Shown here in pieces: positions 43,897-52,548 of a stretch of 64,000 nt of DNA. The position numbers were made by a program, and so were the translations under genes. The DNA is from an uncultured Pelagibacteraceae bacterium (lineage in GTDB: Bacteria; Pseudomonadota; Alphaproteobacteria; Pelagibacterales; Pelagibacteraceae): contig CACAZL010000003.1 of NCBI GenBank assembly GCA_902536925.1, forward strand, positions 1 through 64,000, given 5' to 3'. The notes beneath the pieces were generated by a model. That model ran no database searches. It was not told where the DNA came from and saw nothing but the letters and a program-made list of their open reading frames with translations. How positions within the stretch are numbered: position 1 is the stretch's first letter; every line of letters begins with the position of its first letter.

Positions 43897-45263
43897 AGAA
43901 TTATAAAAATGTCATAGCCGCATATTCTATCATGTTATTTTTAATAATTATGGTAGGGATATTTCAATCCTGGTCTATAGCATTAACTATTTTAAATTAT
44001 TGTTTAATTTCTGCAGTTATGACAATTGGAGCAAATATACAATGGGGTTATGCTGGATTAATTAATTTTGGGATAATGGGATATACAGCATTAGGAGGAT
44101 TAGCTGTAGTCTTAGTTTCGGTTGAACCAGTCAAAAAAGCTTGGCAAGTTGGAGGCTTAAATATTTTAGCTTGTATATGGATAATTATTGCAATTATCTT
44201 TGTAGTTAAATTTATACTAAATAGATTTGATAAGTCTAAATTAAGAAATTACTCAGTAGTTTCTGTAATTCTAGGTGGAATAATTCTGTTAAGAATAACT
44301 GCGGCACCAGGCATTGAAGCCATCGAGGCAATAGATCCAGCAAAGACAGGTTTTTTAGGAGGAATGGGATTACCAGTTTTATTATCTTGGATATTTGGAG
44401 CATTACTAGCAGGAGGACTTGCTTTTATAATTGGAAAAATTGCCCTTGGTCTCCGAGCTGACTATTTAGCAATTGCAACATTATTAATTGCAGAAATTAT
44501 AGTTTCAATAATTAAGCATGAGGAGTGGCTTGCAAGAGGAGTTAAAAATGTTACAGGTTTAAAAAGACCAGCGCCATACGAGATTGATCTGCAAGCCTCA
44601 GAATGGTTTGTTAATTTAGTTGCAAAATTTCATTCAACAAAATTAAATTTAATAAATTCAGCCTCTGAAAAGCAAGAGGCTTTAACTCAAATGGTAATTG
44701 AAGCCTCATCTATCTACGTAAAACTTTGCTTTTCTGGTTTATTTTTTACGGTTGTTATTATTTTATTAATACTGACACAGAAGGCTCTATATTCCCCTTG
44801 GGGTAGAAAAATGAGAGCTATAAGAGATAATGAGGTTGCAGCAAGTGCAATGGGTAAAAACGTTGTTAAAGAGCATCTACTTATTTTTATTTTAGGATCT
44901 GCAATTGTTGGTTTGGCTGGAGCTATGATGGTTACAAATGATGGATTATTTACACCAACTAGCTATAGGCCAATGAGATACACTTTTGTAATATGGGTAA
45001 TGGTAATTGTTGGAGGAACAGGCAACAACTTTGGGGCAATTTTAGGAGGATTTGTAGTTTGGTTTTTATGGGTTGAAGCTGCTCCTATAGCATTATTTTT
45101 AATAAATTTATTTACAGCACATCTGCCAGAAACTAATTCAGTTAAAGTTCATTTAATCGAAAGTGCACCATATTTCAGATTTTTAGTTATAGGAATTGGC
45201 TTATTACTAATTATGAGGTTTAGACCCCAAGGAATTATACCTGAAAAAATAGTTAAACAATAA
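43893..45263 (+). CDS. livM: Second HAAT ABC transporter permease, LivM type (long)
   Basis: This 456-residue membrane protein has the LivM motifs IQWGYAGLINFGIMGYTALG and MRAIRDNEVAASAMGKNVV. It is about 100 residues longer than the first LivM, with an extra hydrophobic segment near residues 90-140 and a soluble insertion around residues 225-275. The stop codon overlaps the ATG of a 22-residue ORF (TAATG). Confidence 0.92.
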   Translation: MKNYKNVIAAYSIMLFLIIMVGIFQSWSIALTILNYCLISAVMTIGANIQWGYAGLINFGIMGYTALGGLAVVLVSVEPVKKAWQVGGLNILACIWIIIAIIFVVKFILNRFDKSKLRNYSVVSVILGGIILLRITAAPGIEAIEAIDPAKTGFLGGMGLPVLLSWIFGALLAGGLAFIIGKIALGLRADYLAIATLLIAEIIVSIIKHEEWLARGVKNVTGLKRPAPYEIDLQASEWFVNLVAKFHSTKLNLINSASEKQEALTQMVIEASSIYVKLCFSGLFFTVVIILLILTQKALYSPWGRKMRAIRDNEVAASAMGKNVVKEHLLIFILGSAIVGLAGAMMVTNDGLFTPTSYRPMRYTFVIWVMVIVGGTGNNFGAILGGFVVWFLWVEAAPIALFLINLFTAHLPETNSVKVHLIESAPYFRFLVIGIGLLLIMRFRPQGIIPEKIVKQ

Positions 45264-45331
45264 TGTATTATATATTGCTTGGTATTTTTATTGGTCTAGT
45301 CTTGTATTTAGGAGATAAATATTTATTTTAA
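45263..45331 (+). CDS. Candidate 22-residue single-helix membrane microprotein
   Basis: An ORF below the track's size limit starts with the ATG in TAATG at the livM stop and ends TAA at 45329-45331, 3 bases before the terminator stem. It encodes MYYILLGIFIGLVLYLGDKY plus LF: one short membrane helix with a charged end. Its start overlap, high hydrophobicity and position just before a terminator fit a translated small subunit of the transporter. No homology can be claimed. Confidence 0.5.
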   Translation: MYYILLGIFIGLVLYLGDKYLF

Positions 45332-45334
45332 GGC

Positions 45335-45370
45335 AAAAACCCCAACAATATTTTTGTTGGGGTTTTTTTT
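45335..45370. terminator. Bidirectional Rho-independent terminator
   Basis: AAAAACCCCAACAA (45335-45348) pairs with TTGTTGGGGTTTTT (45354-45367), with T8 on the plus side and A5 on the other, serving both the transporter operon and the convergent binding-protein gene. Confidence 0.93.
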
Positions 45371-45373
45371 TAA

Positions 45374-46564
45374 TTATCTTTGCTTTACATCCACAAACTT
45401 CCCACCTTTTACTTCAAACTCAAGGAATGATCCGTTTGCTTCACCAACGTCAGTAAGTTCTACGTCAGTAGCTCCTTCATAATTTACTGCTTTACCTTTA
45501 GCTAATAAATCAAGTGCTTTTTTTAATTCACCTGGATAAATTTTTGTTCCAGGAGCATTTGCAACTGACATCACATTTTTTTGAACCGTAGCTCTATCAG
45601 CTTTTCCACCTGCCTGCATTGATAACACTATTAGGGCTGCAGCGTCATAGGACTGACCTGTAAAAGGTCCAGCAGAGTCTATACCTGCATTTTTAGCGTA
45701 ATCTGTAAAAATATTTGCACCTTTGCTCATTGATCCAGGTCTAGAACCAAATGATTTATTTAAATCTTTCCCAAATCTTTTTGTCAGAGATTCACCATAC
45801 ATTCCATCAGACAAAACAAATTTATCAAATGCGCCAGAGTCCAAAGAACCTTGAATTATACTTCCACCTGCTTGATCAAGATATCCTAGAACAGCCAATG
45901 CCTCTCCACCTGCAGCAGCTAGTGTAGCAACTTCAGCACCGTAATCTGCCTTACCTTCTTCGTGAGCAGTTACAGCTGTTACTTTAATGCCAAGTGATTT
46001 TACAAAAGACTCGTAAACATCTGCTAATCCTTTTCCATAATCATTATTTGTATAAGTTATAGCAACGCTCTTAACTTTTCTATCCTTTGTGATTTTTGCT
46101 AAGATTTCACCTCCTCTGGCATCAGACGGAGCTGTTCTAAAGAAATACCCATTATCATTTATTGATGTTAATGCTGGGGACGTTGCGGATGGAGATATCA
46201 TTACTACTCCATTAGGAATCGCAGCGTTATCAGCTATTGCAGTTGTTACACCTGAACAATCTGCACCCATTATTGCAACTACACCACCATCAATTAAACC
46301 TTGAGCAGCAGTTGTTCCAGCAGCAGAGTCAGCACAAGTTGAGTCTCCTCTCATTGCCTTAATATATTTTCCACCTAGTAATGAGCCTGAATCTGAAGCT
46401 TCTTTAAAAGCAAGTTCTGCAGAAGCAGCCATTGCAGGTGTTAGGGTTTCAATTGGACCAGTAAATCCTAAAATAATACCCATTTTAATTCCATGCCCAT
46501 CTGAAAAAGCTTTTGAAGTAAAGCTTAAGATAAACACGAATATACCTATTAGTAATTTTTTCAT
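45374..46564 (-). CDS. livJ: Second branched-chain/amide-type substrate-binding protein
   Basis: This 396-residue periplasmic binding protein has a signal peptide (MKKLLIGIFVFILSFTSKAFS) and the type I opening GIKMGIILGFTGPIETLTPAM. It includes SVAITYTNNDYGKGLADVYES and GPFTGQSYDAAALIVLSMQA. It probably serves the LivGFHM set that ends head-on to it. Opposite orientation with its own promoter allows separate, higher expression. Sequence differs widely from the first LivJ, so the ligands probably differ. Confidence 0.92.
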   Translation of the reverse strand: MKKLLIGIFVFILSFTSKAFSDGHGIKMGIILGFTGPIETLTPAMAASAELAFKEASDSGSLLGGKYIKAMRGDSTCADSAAGTTAAQGLIDGGVVAIMGADCSGVTTAIADNAAIPNGVVMISPSATSPALTSINDNGYFFRTAPSDARGGEILAKITKDRKVKSVAITYTNNDYGKGLADVYESFVKSLGIKVTAVTAHEEGKADYGAEVATLAAAGGEALAVLGYLDQAGGSIIQGSLDSGAFDKFVLSDGMYGESLTKRFGKDLNKSFGSRPGSMSKGANIFTDYAKNAGIDSAGPFTGQSYDAAALIVLSMQAGGKADRATVQKNVMSVANAPGTKIYPGELKKALDLLAKGKAVNYEGATDVELTDVGEANGSFLEFEVKGGKFVDVKQR

Positions 46565-46575
46565 ATTTTCCCTTT

Positions 46576-46589
46576 AATTGTTAACAATT
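46576..46589. promoter_or_regulatory. 14-bp palindrome at the livJ leader
   Basis: AATTGTTAACAATT is a perfect palindrome 12 bases upstream of the minus-strand livJ ATG, just before the ribosome-binding site GGGAAA. A dimeric repressor bound here would sit in the leader. AT-rich palindromes can arise by chance. Confidence 0.3.
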
Positions 46590-46676
46590 TATATAATCAA
46601 AATTAAATCCTATTAAATTATTATTTCAATGAGAAAATTATCTCAATTTTCAAACAAATACTTATAATTTTAGCAA

Positions 46677-47624
46677 TTATCTATTAGGAGTATCTGTCGC
46701 AATCATTTGACCTCTGACTTTTTCTCTAAAGTAAATATACACTCCTGCAGAAATAATAATAGCTGCCCCAAGAAACGTTCTTGGTTCAGGTATTGTTTCA
46801 AATAATATATATCCCGCAATCATCGCGAAAATTATATAAGAGTATTCAAACAAAGATACAATTGAAGGTGAAGCTATACTATAAGCTGAAAAGACACAAA
46901 AGAAAGATATAGAAGCAACAACTCCCATTACAAAGACATATGGCCATGAAGCTGAAGGGTTAGTAAACCATTCTCTAACAATAAATTGTAAAGTAGGATC
47001 AGAAAAATTATTAAATTTTCCATCTCCACTAATAAGATATATAATTAAACTTACAATAACCGCAAAAATATAAAGCAAAGTCATTTGAGTATAAATATTA
47101 TCTTTATCAGAAGTATATTTTGTAATTGTCATCGAGCAAGCATAACAAAGTGCACATCCAACAGGTGCTAATTTGAAAAAATTAAATTCCTCAAGTGTTG
47201 GATTAAGTACAATTAATACTCCTATAAAACCCACAACAATTGCACTCCATCTTCGAATTCCAATTTGTTCTTTTAAGAAAAATTTAGCAAACATAGACAT
47301 AAAGAAAGGACATGAGAAAAACAAAGCACTAACCATTGCTAAAGTCATAAAGGTTAAAGAAATATAAAAAAAAGCAAATCCAAAAAAGAAACAAACAACC
47401 CTTACTAAAGTTAAAAAAGGATAATGAGTTTTAAGAGTAAATTTTTTTTTTGTTATTAAAAAAAAAGATATGAGAATAGTCGCTTGTATTAAAGTTCTTC
47501 CCAAATATAACTCAAATAATGCAATATCTTCAAAAATAAATTTAATTAATGAATCTTGAATGGAAAAAAAGGCCATTCCAGTCATAATAAACAAAATACC
47601 TTTTGTATTATCGTTTGTTTGCAT
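46677..47624 (-). CDS. EamA-family (DMT) permease
   Basis: This 315-residue membrane protein has ten predicted helices in two EamA repeats, beginning GILFIMTGMAFFSIQDSLIK. The second repeat starts near residue 170. It is of the RhaT/S-adenosylmethionine-carrier-like subset often seen in marine alphaproteobacteria; the substrate is unknown. It stands alone on the minus strand. Confidence 0.85.
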   Translation of the reverse strand: MQTNDNTKGILFIMTGMAFFSIQDSLIKFIFEDIALFELYLGRTLIQATILISFFLITKKKFTLKTHYPFLTLVRVVCFFFGFAFFYISLTFMTLAMVSALFFSCPFFMSMFAKFFLKEQIGIRRWSAIVVGFIGVLIVLNPTLEEFNFFKLAPVGCALCYACSMTITKYTSDKDNIYTQMTLLYIFAVIVSLIIYLISGDGKFNNFSDPTLQFIVREWFTNPSASWPYVFVMGVVASISFFCVFSAYSIASPSIVSLFEYSYIIFAMIAGYILFETIPEPRTFLGAAIIISAGVYIYFREKVRGQMIATDTPNR

Positions 47625-47686
47625 ATCGCACCTATATCAAAAAAACTTTAACCTTCATAATTAATAAGATACTCTAAAAAGTATTT

Positions 47687-48163
47687 ATGGAAGATTTTAA
47701 ACCAATTTCTGGTAGCTGTATTTGTGGAGAAATTAAATATACTATTAAATCTAAGCCTTTATTTACACATGCTTGTCACTGTAAAGATTGTAAGAAAATA
47801 ACTGGATCATCTTTCGTTCTTAATACTAGTATTTTTGAAAGTTCATTAGATATTAAAGGTGAGCTTTTAGAAAAGAAGTTAATTGCAGGCAGTGGAAAAA
47901 GCTGCAAGGTTTACTTTTGCAAAAAGTGTGGTGTTTACATTTATTCTGACTATGAATTCGCTGTTAAAAGGATAAGTATCAGAACAAATACTTTATCTAA
48001 TCCAGAGCTTTTTCCACCTCAAGCACACATATTTGTTAAAAGTAAAGATCCATGGATAAATATTGTAAACAAAGATATTTGCTATGACGAAATGTATGAT
48101 CCTAAAATTGCTTGGCCTAAAGAAAGTTTAGATAGATATAAAGAATATCTCGAGTCTAATTAA
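47687..48163 (+). CDS. GFA-family zinc protein
   Basis: This 158-residue protein has the GFA/CENP-V fold pattern: SGSCICGEIKYTI, HACHCKDCKKITGSSF and VYFCKKCGVYIYSDYE give seven cysteines in three groups for two structural and catalytic zinc ions. Members were named for glutathione-dependent formaldehyde activation, although true activity is often unknown. Formaldehyde is released when methylated amines are demethylated, which could suit this island, but this is inference. Ends 8 bases into the convergent GMC gene. Confidence 0.85.
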   Translation: MEDFKPISGSCICGEIKYTIKSKPLFTHACHCKDCKKITGSSFVLNTSIFESSLDIKGELLEKKLIAGSGKSCKVYFCKKCGVYIYSDYEFAVKRISIRTNTLSNPELFPPQAHIFVKSKDPWINIVNKDICYDEMYDPKIAWPKESLDRYKEYLESN

Positions 48164-49736
48164 GGATAAAGTCAGCTGCTCTTTCACCTATCATTAAAGT
48201 TGGTGCATTTAAATTACCACTTGTAATCTCTGGCATAACTGAAGCATCTGCAACTCTTAAATTTTCTAAACCGTGAACTTTCAATTTTTCGTCAACTACC
48301 GCCATTTTGTCCACACCCATTTTTAATGTGCAGGATGGATGATAAGCTGTTTCGGCTTTTGATCTAATATACTCTGTAATTTGCTCATCATCAGTTGCAC
48401 TTTCACCTGGACCAATCTCTTTTCCAGCATAAGGCTTCATCGAGTCTTGACCTAAAATCTTTCTAGCTACTCGAACACATTTAATTGTTTCTTTTAAATC
48501 ATATTCATCTTCTAAATAATTAAATTGAATTTTTGGGTAATCGTATGGATTTGAACTATTTAATTTAATATGTCCTCTACTCTTAGGTTGATTCAAGCTT
48601 GCGTGTAATTGATAACCATGTCTGTCAGGGTCAACTAATCCATGATCGATTACAAATGCTGGAAAAAAATGAAATTGAATATTCGGATAGCTTTCGTCTT
48701 CTGAAGATTTGCAAAAACCACCTGCTTCTAAATATGAAGTAGAACATGGGCCACTTTTTGAAAGAAACCATTGAATACCAATTTTAAGCATATTTATTTT
48801 GTTAACATAAGAAAAGAGCGTATCTTTAGTTTTGCATTCTTGCTGAATGTAGGTTTCTAAGTGATCTTGTAAATTTTGACCCACTCCTTCTAAAGAGTGG
48901 ATAACATTAATACCTTTATCTTTTAAATCTTTTTCAGGTCCAACACCTGATAACATCAATAGTTGTGGTGAATTGATTGAACCTCCACTCAACACAACTT
49001 CTTTATTTGCATAAACTTTTGTGACTTTATTTTTTATATTTACCTCTATTCCCACTGCTTTCTTTCCTTCAAAAATAATTCTTTCAGCAAACGAATTTGT
49101 AAAGACTTTTAAATTTCCTCTTTTTTTTGCTGGTTCTAGATAATATTTAGAAGCGCTAGCTCTTTGTCCTTTATGAATTGTAATATCATACATTCCAAAC
49201 CCCTCTTGATCTTCTCCGTTCATGTCATCATTTTTTTTATATCCTGCTTCCACAGAAGCATTAATAAAAGCACTAAACAATGGATTTTTATTTTTGGATT
49301 GATTTACTGGTAAAATTCCTTCTCCACCTCTGAATTCATTCTCTCCTTCAGACCATGTCTCAATTTTTTTAAAAAATGGTAAAACATTTTCATAAGACCA
49401 TGATTTTAGACCAAATGAAGCCCATCTTTCATAATCATTTTTGTTTCCTCGAACATAAACCATCCCATTATGTGCAGAACAACCACCTATCATTTTTCCT
49501 CTTGGGCAAAATAATCTCCTATTATTTAAATTAGGTTCTGGTTCCGAATAATATTTATAATTATATTTTGGATCGTGCATTGCATATAGAATTGCTAAAG
49601 GCATATTAACTTTCCAAATATCACTAGATCCACCTGCTTCAAATAAAGCAACATTAAACTTACCATTTTCACTTAATCTATTTGCAAGAACACAACCTGC
49701 TGTACCAGCACCGATTATTATATAATCAAAATTCAT
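48156..49736 (-). CDS. GMC-family choline dehydrogenase-like oxidoreductase
   Basis: This 526-residue flavoprotein has FAD motif YIIIGAGTAGCVLANRLSE, GMC signatures RGKMIGGCSAHNGMVYVRGN and LSGGSINSPQLLMLSGVGP, and the C-terminal catalytic region AYHPSCTLKMG and NLNAPTLMIGERAADFIL. It resembles BetA, which oxidises choline to betaine aldehyde. No betB aldehyde dehydrogenase is present in the window, so alcohol substrate is uncertain. It is the last gene of CitE-like, thioesterase, HD oxygenase, GMC, with a 4-base overlap with the HD gene. Confidence 0.85.
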   Translation of the reverse strand: MNFDYIIIGAGTAGCVLANRLSENGKFNVALFEAGGSSDIWKVNMPLAILYAMHDPKYNYKYYSEPEPNLNNRRLFCPRGKMIGGCSAHNGMVYVRGNKNDYERWASFGLKSWSYENVLPFFKKIETWSEGENEFRGGEGILPVNQSKNKNPLFSAFINASVEAGYKKNDDMNGEDQEGFGMYDITIHKGQRASASKYYLEPAKKRGNLKVFTNSFAERIIFEGKKAVGIEVNIKNKVTKVYANKEVVLSGGSINSPQLLMLSGVGPEKDLKDKGINVIHSLEGVGQNLQDHLETYIQQECKTKDTLFSYVNKINMLKIGIQWFLSKSGPCSTSYLEAGGFCKSSEDESYPNIQFHFFPAFVIDHGLVDPDRHGYQLHASLNQPKSRGHIKLNSSNPYDYPKIQFNYLEDEYDLKETIKCVRVARKILGQDSMKPYAGKEIGPGESATDDEQITEYIRSKAETAYHPSCTLKMGVDKMAVVDEKLKVHGLENLRVADASVMPEITSGNLNAPTLMIGERAADFILN

Positions 49737-50269
49737 TTTAATTTTAATTTTATTAAATCTTTATATTGATTGATATTTTTCATTTTAATTCCAACTTCTT
49801 TTGATGCTTCATCAAATTTTCTGAGAAGTATGGAACTTTTGAAATAATCTTTGTTTTCAAAATCTTCACACTCTTTATCATTTAAAACCCCCCCTTGAAG
49901 TTTTAGACTAATCTTCGATGCTTTAGACAATTTGTTATAATACCTTTTGTCTCTTGCTAAATATCGCTTGGCTAAAACATGATATTTGATTGGGTTTACA
50001 ACTTTATTGCTAAAATGTTTTTTTAGAAATTTGTATCCAATTATCTCATGTTCACCATCTTTATTATTTTCTACTAATTTGTCTGGATCATCTATAACAA
50101 AATGTCCATAATCATGAAGTAAGCAAGAACATATTAGATCATCGTCACATTTAGCCTTTTCTGCAAGCATTGCAGATTGAATCATGTGATCTGCTATCGT
50201 TATATTTTCACCTATATATAAAGATTTATTATTTTCAAAATTATAAATAATTTCTTCTACAATTTGCAT
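49733..50269 (-). CDS. PhnZ/TmpB-like HD-domain diiron oxygenase
   Basis: This 178-residue protein carries all six metal ligands expected for mixed-valent diiron HD oxygenases: H28, H52, D53, H74, H97 and D153. Other active-site residues that I recall for PhnZ are also kept at matching spacing: Y18, E21, H56, K101 and R150. The motifs include ADHMIQSA, LLHDYGHF, YHVLAKRYL and LKLQGG. PhnZ and TmpB cleave the C-P bond of 1-hydroxy-2-aminoethylphosphonate or its trimethylammonium analogue, giving glycine or glycine betaine plus phosphate. The TmpA partner is a gamma-butyrobetaine-hydroxylase-like dioxygenase, and such a gene lies 5.6 kb away. The gene overlaps the GMC gene and abuts the thioesterase, so it belongs to this amine operon. 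A C-C-cleaving substrate is possible too. Confidence 0.85.
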   Translation of the reverse strand: MQIVEEIIYNFENNKSLYIGENITIADHMIQSAMLAEKAKCDDDLICSCLLHDYGHFVIDDPDKLVENNKDGEHEIIGYKFLKKHFSNKVVNPIKYHVLAKRYLARDKRYYNKLSKASKISLKLQGGVLNDKECEDFENKDYFKSSILLRKFDEASKEVGIKMKNINQYKDLIKLKLK

Positions 50270-50737
50270 TTATTTTTTTAATTTACCTGTAAGTACAAGA
50301 TTATTAGTTTTAAAATTATTTTTATTCTCATTAATAAAATCTTCCATAATTTTTATTTTATCTTCTTCGAATTCTGTAACTTTTCGTTTATCTAGATCAA
50401 TATAAAGAGAGATACTTTCTGTTGTTGCAGCAAGTTTTTTTGTTTTTTTTTCAATCATTTCACATTTTAAATGTAATCTTTTTTTATCATGATCAAAAAA
50501 AGTGCAATAAACATCTACTTCTTCATTTTCTTTAACTTCGTTGTTATAAGTTGTTCTTGTTTCAACCACCATAGTGCTTCTTTTATTAATTTGTGCTTTA
50601 GCTCCACCCATTTCAAATTTATTAAGCATCGTCTCCCAAGCTTCATCAAAAATTAAAACATAATAAGCCATGTTCATATGCTCATTATAATCTGTCCAAT
50701 CTTTAATTATTTTTCTCGAAGCCAAATGGAATGACAT
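50270..50737 (-). CDS. cdhB: Hotdog-fold thioesterase, probable betainyl-CoA thioesterase
   Basis: This 155-residue protein has a 4HBT hotdog fold pattern: DWTDYNEHMNMAYYVLIFDEAWE, with the conserved HMN, then VETRTTYNNEVKENEEVDVY. The same type of domain is found alone as CdhB, or fused to carnitine dehydrogenase, in carnitine users, where it hydrolyses betainyl-CoA to betaine and CoA. Carnitine dehydrogenase and the cleavage enzyme are encoded 1 kb away on the other strand. The CitE-like gene ends 4 bases upstream. Function is inferred from context; the fold is clear. Confidence 0.8.
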   Translation of the reverse strand: MSFHLASRKIIKDWTDYNEHMNMAYYVLIFDEAWETMLNKFEMGGAKAQINKRSTMVVETRTTYNNEVKENEEVDVYCTFFDHDKKRLHLKCEMIEKKTKKLAATTESISLYIDLDKRKVTEFEEDKIKIMEDFINENKNNFKTNNLVLTGKLKK

Positions 50738-50741
50738 TTTA

Positions 50742-51602
50742 TCAGCTTTTATTTATTTTATTTGCTACTAACAATTTTCTTTGCATCTCTCGTAAAACTG
50801 GTCTTTCTATTAATTTGCCATCAATTACAACCAAACCTGTATTAGCTTTTTTAAATTGATCCATAATTCTTTTAGCTTTACTTATTTCTTCTTCTGATGG
50901 AGTAAAAATTTCATTTAAAATACTTATTTGTTTTGGATGAATAGATCCTTTTCCAGTAAAACCTAAGTTTTTAACAAACTGCGCTTCTTTTTTCATCCCT
51001 TCCATATTTTCAAGATTTAAATATGGAACATCAATAACATCAACTCCTTTACTTGCACCAGCATGAACTAATCTTGATCTTGCATAAACTAAATTCTCTA
51101 ATTTGTTTTCCACTCTCAATTCTGCTGCCATATCTTCTCCTCCGAAATAAAGAGCAACTATTCTATCGCTAGAATGTGCAATATCATAAATACTTTCAAG
51201 AGCTTGATTAGTTTCCATTATAACATGAAGATCAGTATCTAAACCGCAATCAGTAAGCATGTCATCAATAAATGTAATTTCGTCAGGCGTTTTAACCTTA
51301 GGTAACATGATAGCTTTAACTTTTAGTTTATTTGAAGCAATAGCTTCTAAGTCTAGAAGTCCATGTTTGGTTCTTTGACAATTTAATCTAACAACTAATT
51401 CAACATCATTTTTTACTTCTAGTGACTTTAATGCATCAATAGTATTTTTTCTTGCTTCATCTTTATCTTTCATGGCTATTCCATCTTCTAATTCAATACA
51501 AACCATATCAGCACCTGAAGCTAAGGCTTTTGGAAACATTTCTGGTTGAAGACCTGGGGTAAATATAAAACTACGTCTTACTCTTAGTTTATTTAAGTCC
51601 AT
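50742..51602 (-). CDS. HpcH/HpaI/CitE-family lyase (malyl-CoA/citramalyl-CoA lyase-like)
   Basis: This 286-residue TIM-barrel protein has RRSFIFTPGLQPEMFPKAL, the CoA-site Arg region, DMVCIELEDGIAMKDKDEAR with the Mg-binding Glu-Asp pair, VIMETNQAL with a second Glu and GFTGKGSIHPKQISI near the C-terminus. These are the marks of CitE-like and malyl-CoA lyase enzymes. It first starts an operon with thioesterase, HD oxygenase and GMC genes, divergent from cdhC across 58 bases. It may process acyl-CoA derived from the cleavage step, or be a beta-malyl-CoA enzyme with other uses. Confidence 0.85.
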   Translation of the reverse strand: MDLNKLRVRRSFIFTPGLQPEMFPKALASGADMVCIELEDGIAMKDKDEARKNTIDALKSLEVKNDVELVVRLNCQRTKHGLLDLEAIASNKLKVKAIMLPKVKTPDEITFIDDMLTDCGLDTDLHVIMETNQALESIYDIAHSSDRIVALYFGGEDMAAELRVENKLENLVYARSRLVHAGASKGVDVIDVPYLNLENMEGMKKEAQFVKNLGFTGKGSIHPKQISILNEIFTPSEEEISKAKRIMDQFKKANTGLVVIDGKLIERPVLREMQRKLLVANKINKS

Positions 51603-51660
51603 TTAATTTTATTTCCTATAATTATTAATGATATGATATTATATTTTTCTATAAATAAAA

Positions 51661-52548
51661 ATGAACAATAAAGTCTTCATCTCATGCGCAGTTACAGGAT
51701 CTGGTGATACAGCAAGCAAACATCCTGATTTGCCCAAAACTCCAGAGCAAATTGCAAAAGCAGCAATAGAGTCAGCGAAAGCTGGTGCTGCTATTGCTCA
51801 TATTCATGTTAGAGAAGAAGATGGAACCCCAAGTAGAAGACTTGAGCTTTATAAAGAAGTAGTTGATAGAGTAAGATCATCTGAAACTGATGTAGTTCTT
51901 AATCTTACAACAGGAATGGGTGGTGATTTAGATATAGGCCAAGGCAAGAACCCTTTAGAATTTGGTCCAATGACAGACATGGCAAATGTAATGGAGAGAA
52001 TAGCCAATGCTGAACAATTTCTTCCAGAAATATGTACACTTGATTGTGGTACATTAAATTTTGGAGACAGTTCTGTTATTACAGTTAATACACCTAACGA
52101 TTTAAGAAAAGCTGCTAAAAAGCTTCAGGAAATAAAAGTTAAACCTGAAATAGAAGCTTTTGATCTAGGAAATATGTGGTTTGGAGCTCAGTTATATAAA
52201 GAAGGATTGTTAAGTGATCCACCTCTTTTTCAAATGTGTTTAGGAATACCGTGGGGAGCACCCGCAACACCATTAGCTATGCAAGCAATGAAAGATATAA
52301 TGCCCAAAGAAGGCATATGGTCAGGTTTTGCAATATCTAAAAATGAAATGCCATATGTTGCACAAACTGTAGTAATGGGAGGTAACCCAAGAGTTGGATT
52401 AGAGGATAATTTATATTTATCTAAAGGTAAATTAGCAACAAATCCTCAATTAGTTGAGAAAGCTATAAGAATAGTTACAGATCTTGGTGTAGAGATTATG
52501 TCACCTTCAGAAACAAGAGAAAAATTAAAACTTGTAAAACACAAGTAA
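51661..52548 (+). CDS. cdhC: 3-dehydrocarnitine cleavage enzyme (BKACE family)
   Basis: This 295-residue protein belongs to the beta-keto acid cleavage enzymes: zinc motif HIHVREEDGTPS (H47, H49), VLNLTTGMG, CTLDCGTLNFG and LGIPWGAPATPLAM. In carnitine-using bacteria CdhC condenses 3-dehydrocarnitine with acetyl-CoA to release acetoacetate and betainyl-CoA. The gene overlaps carnitine dehydrogenase by one base, supporting this substrate over other keto acids such as 3-keto-5-aminohexanoate. Confidence 0.9.
   Translation: MNNKVFISCAVTGSGDTASKHPDLPKTPEQIAKAAIESAKAGAAIAHIHVREEDGTPSRRLELYKEVVDRVRSSETDVVLNLTTGMGGDLDIGQGKNPLEFGPMTDMANVMERIANAEQFLPEICTLDCGTLNFGDSSVITVNTPNDLRKAAKKLQEIKVKPEIEAFDLGNMWFGAQLYKEGLLSDPPLFQMCLGIPWGAPATPLAMQAMKDIMPKEGIWSGFAISKNEMPYVAQTVVMGGNPRVGLEDNLYLSKGKLATNPQLVEKAIRIVTDLGVEIMSPSETREKLKLVKHK

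Noticed and set aside
49733-50269. Generic HD phosphohydrolase or HD-GYP signalling protein
   Set aside because: The full set of six diiron ligands and PhnZ-type substrate residues at the right spacing fits the HD oxygenase group better. There is no GYP motif.
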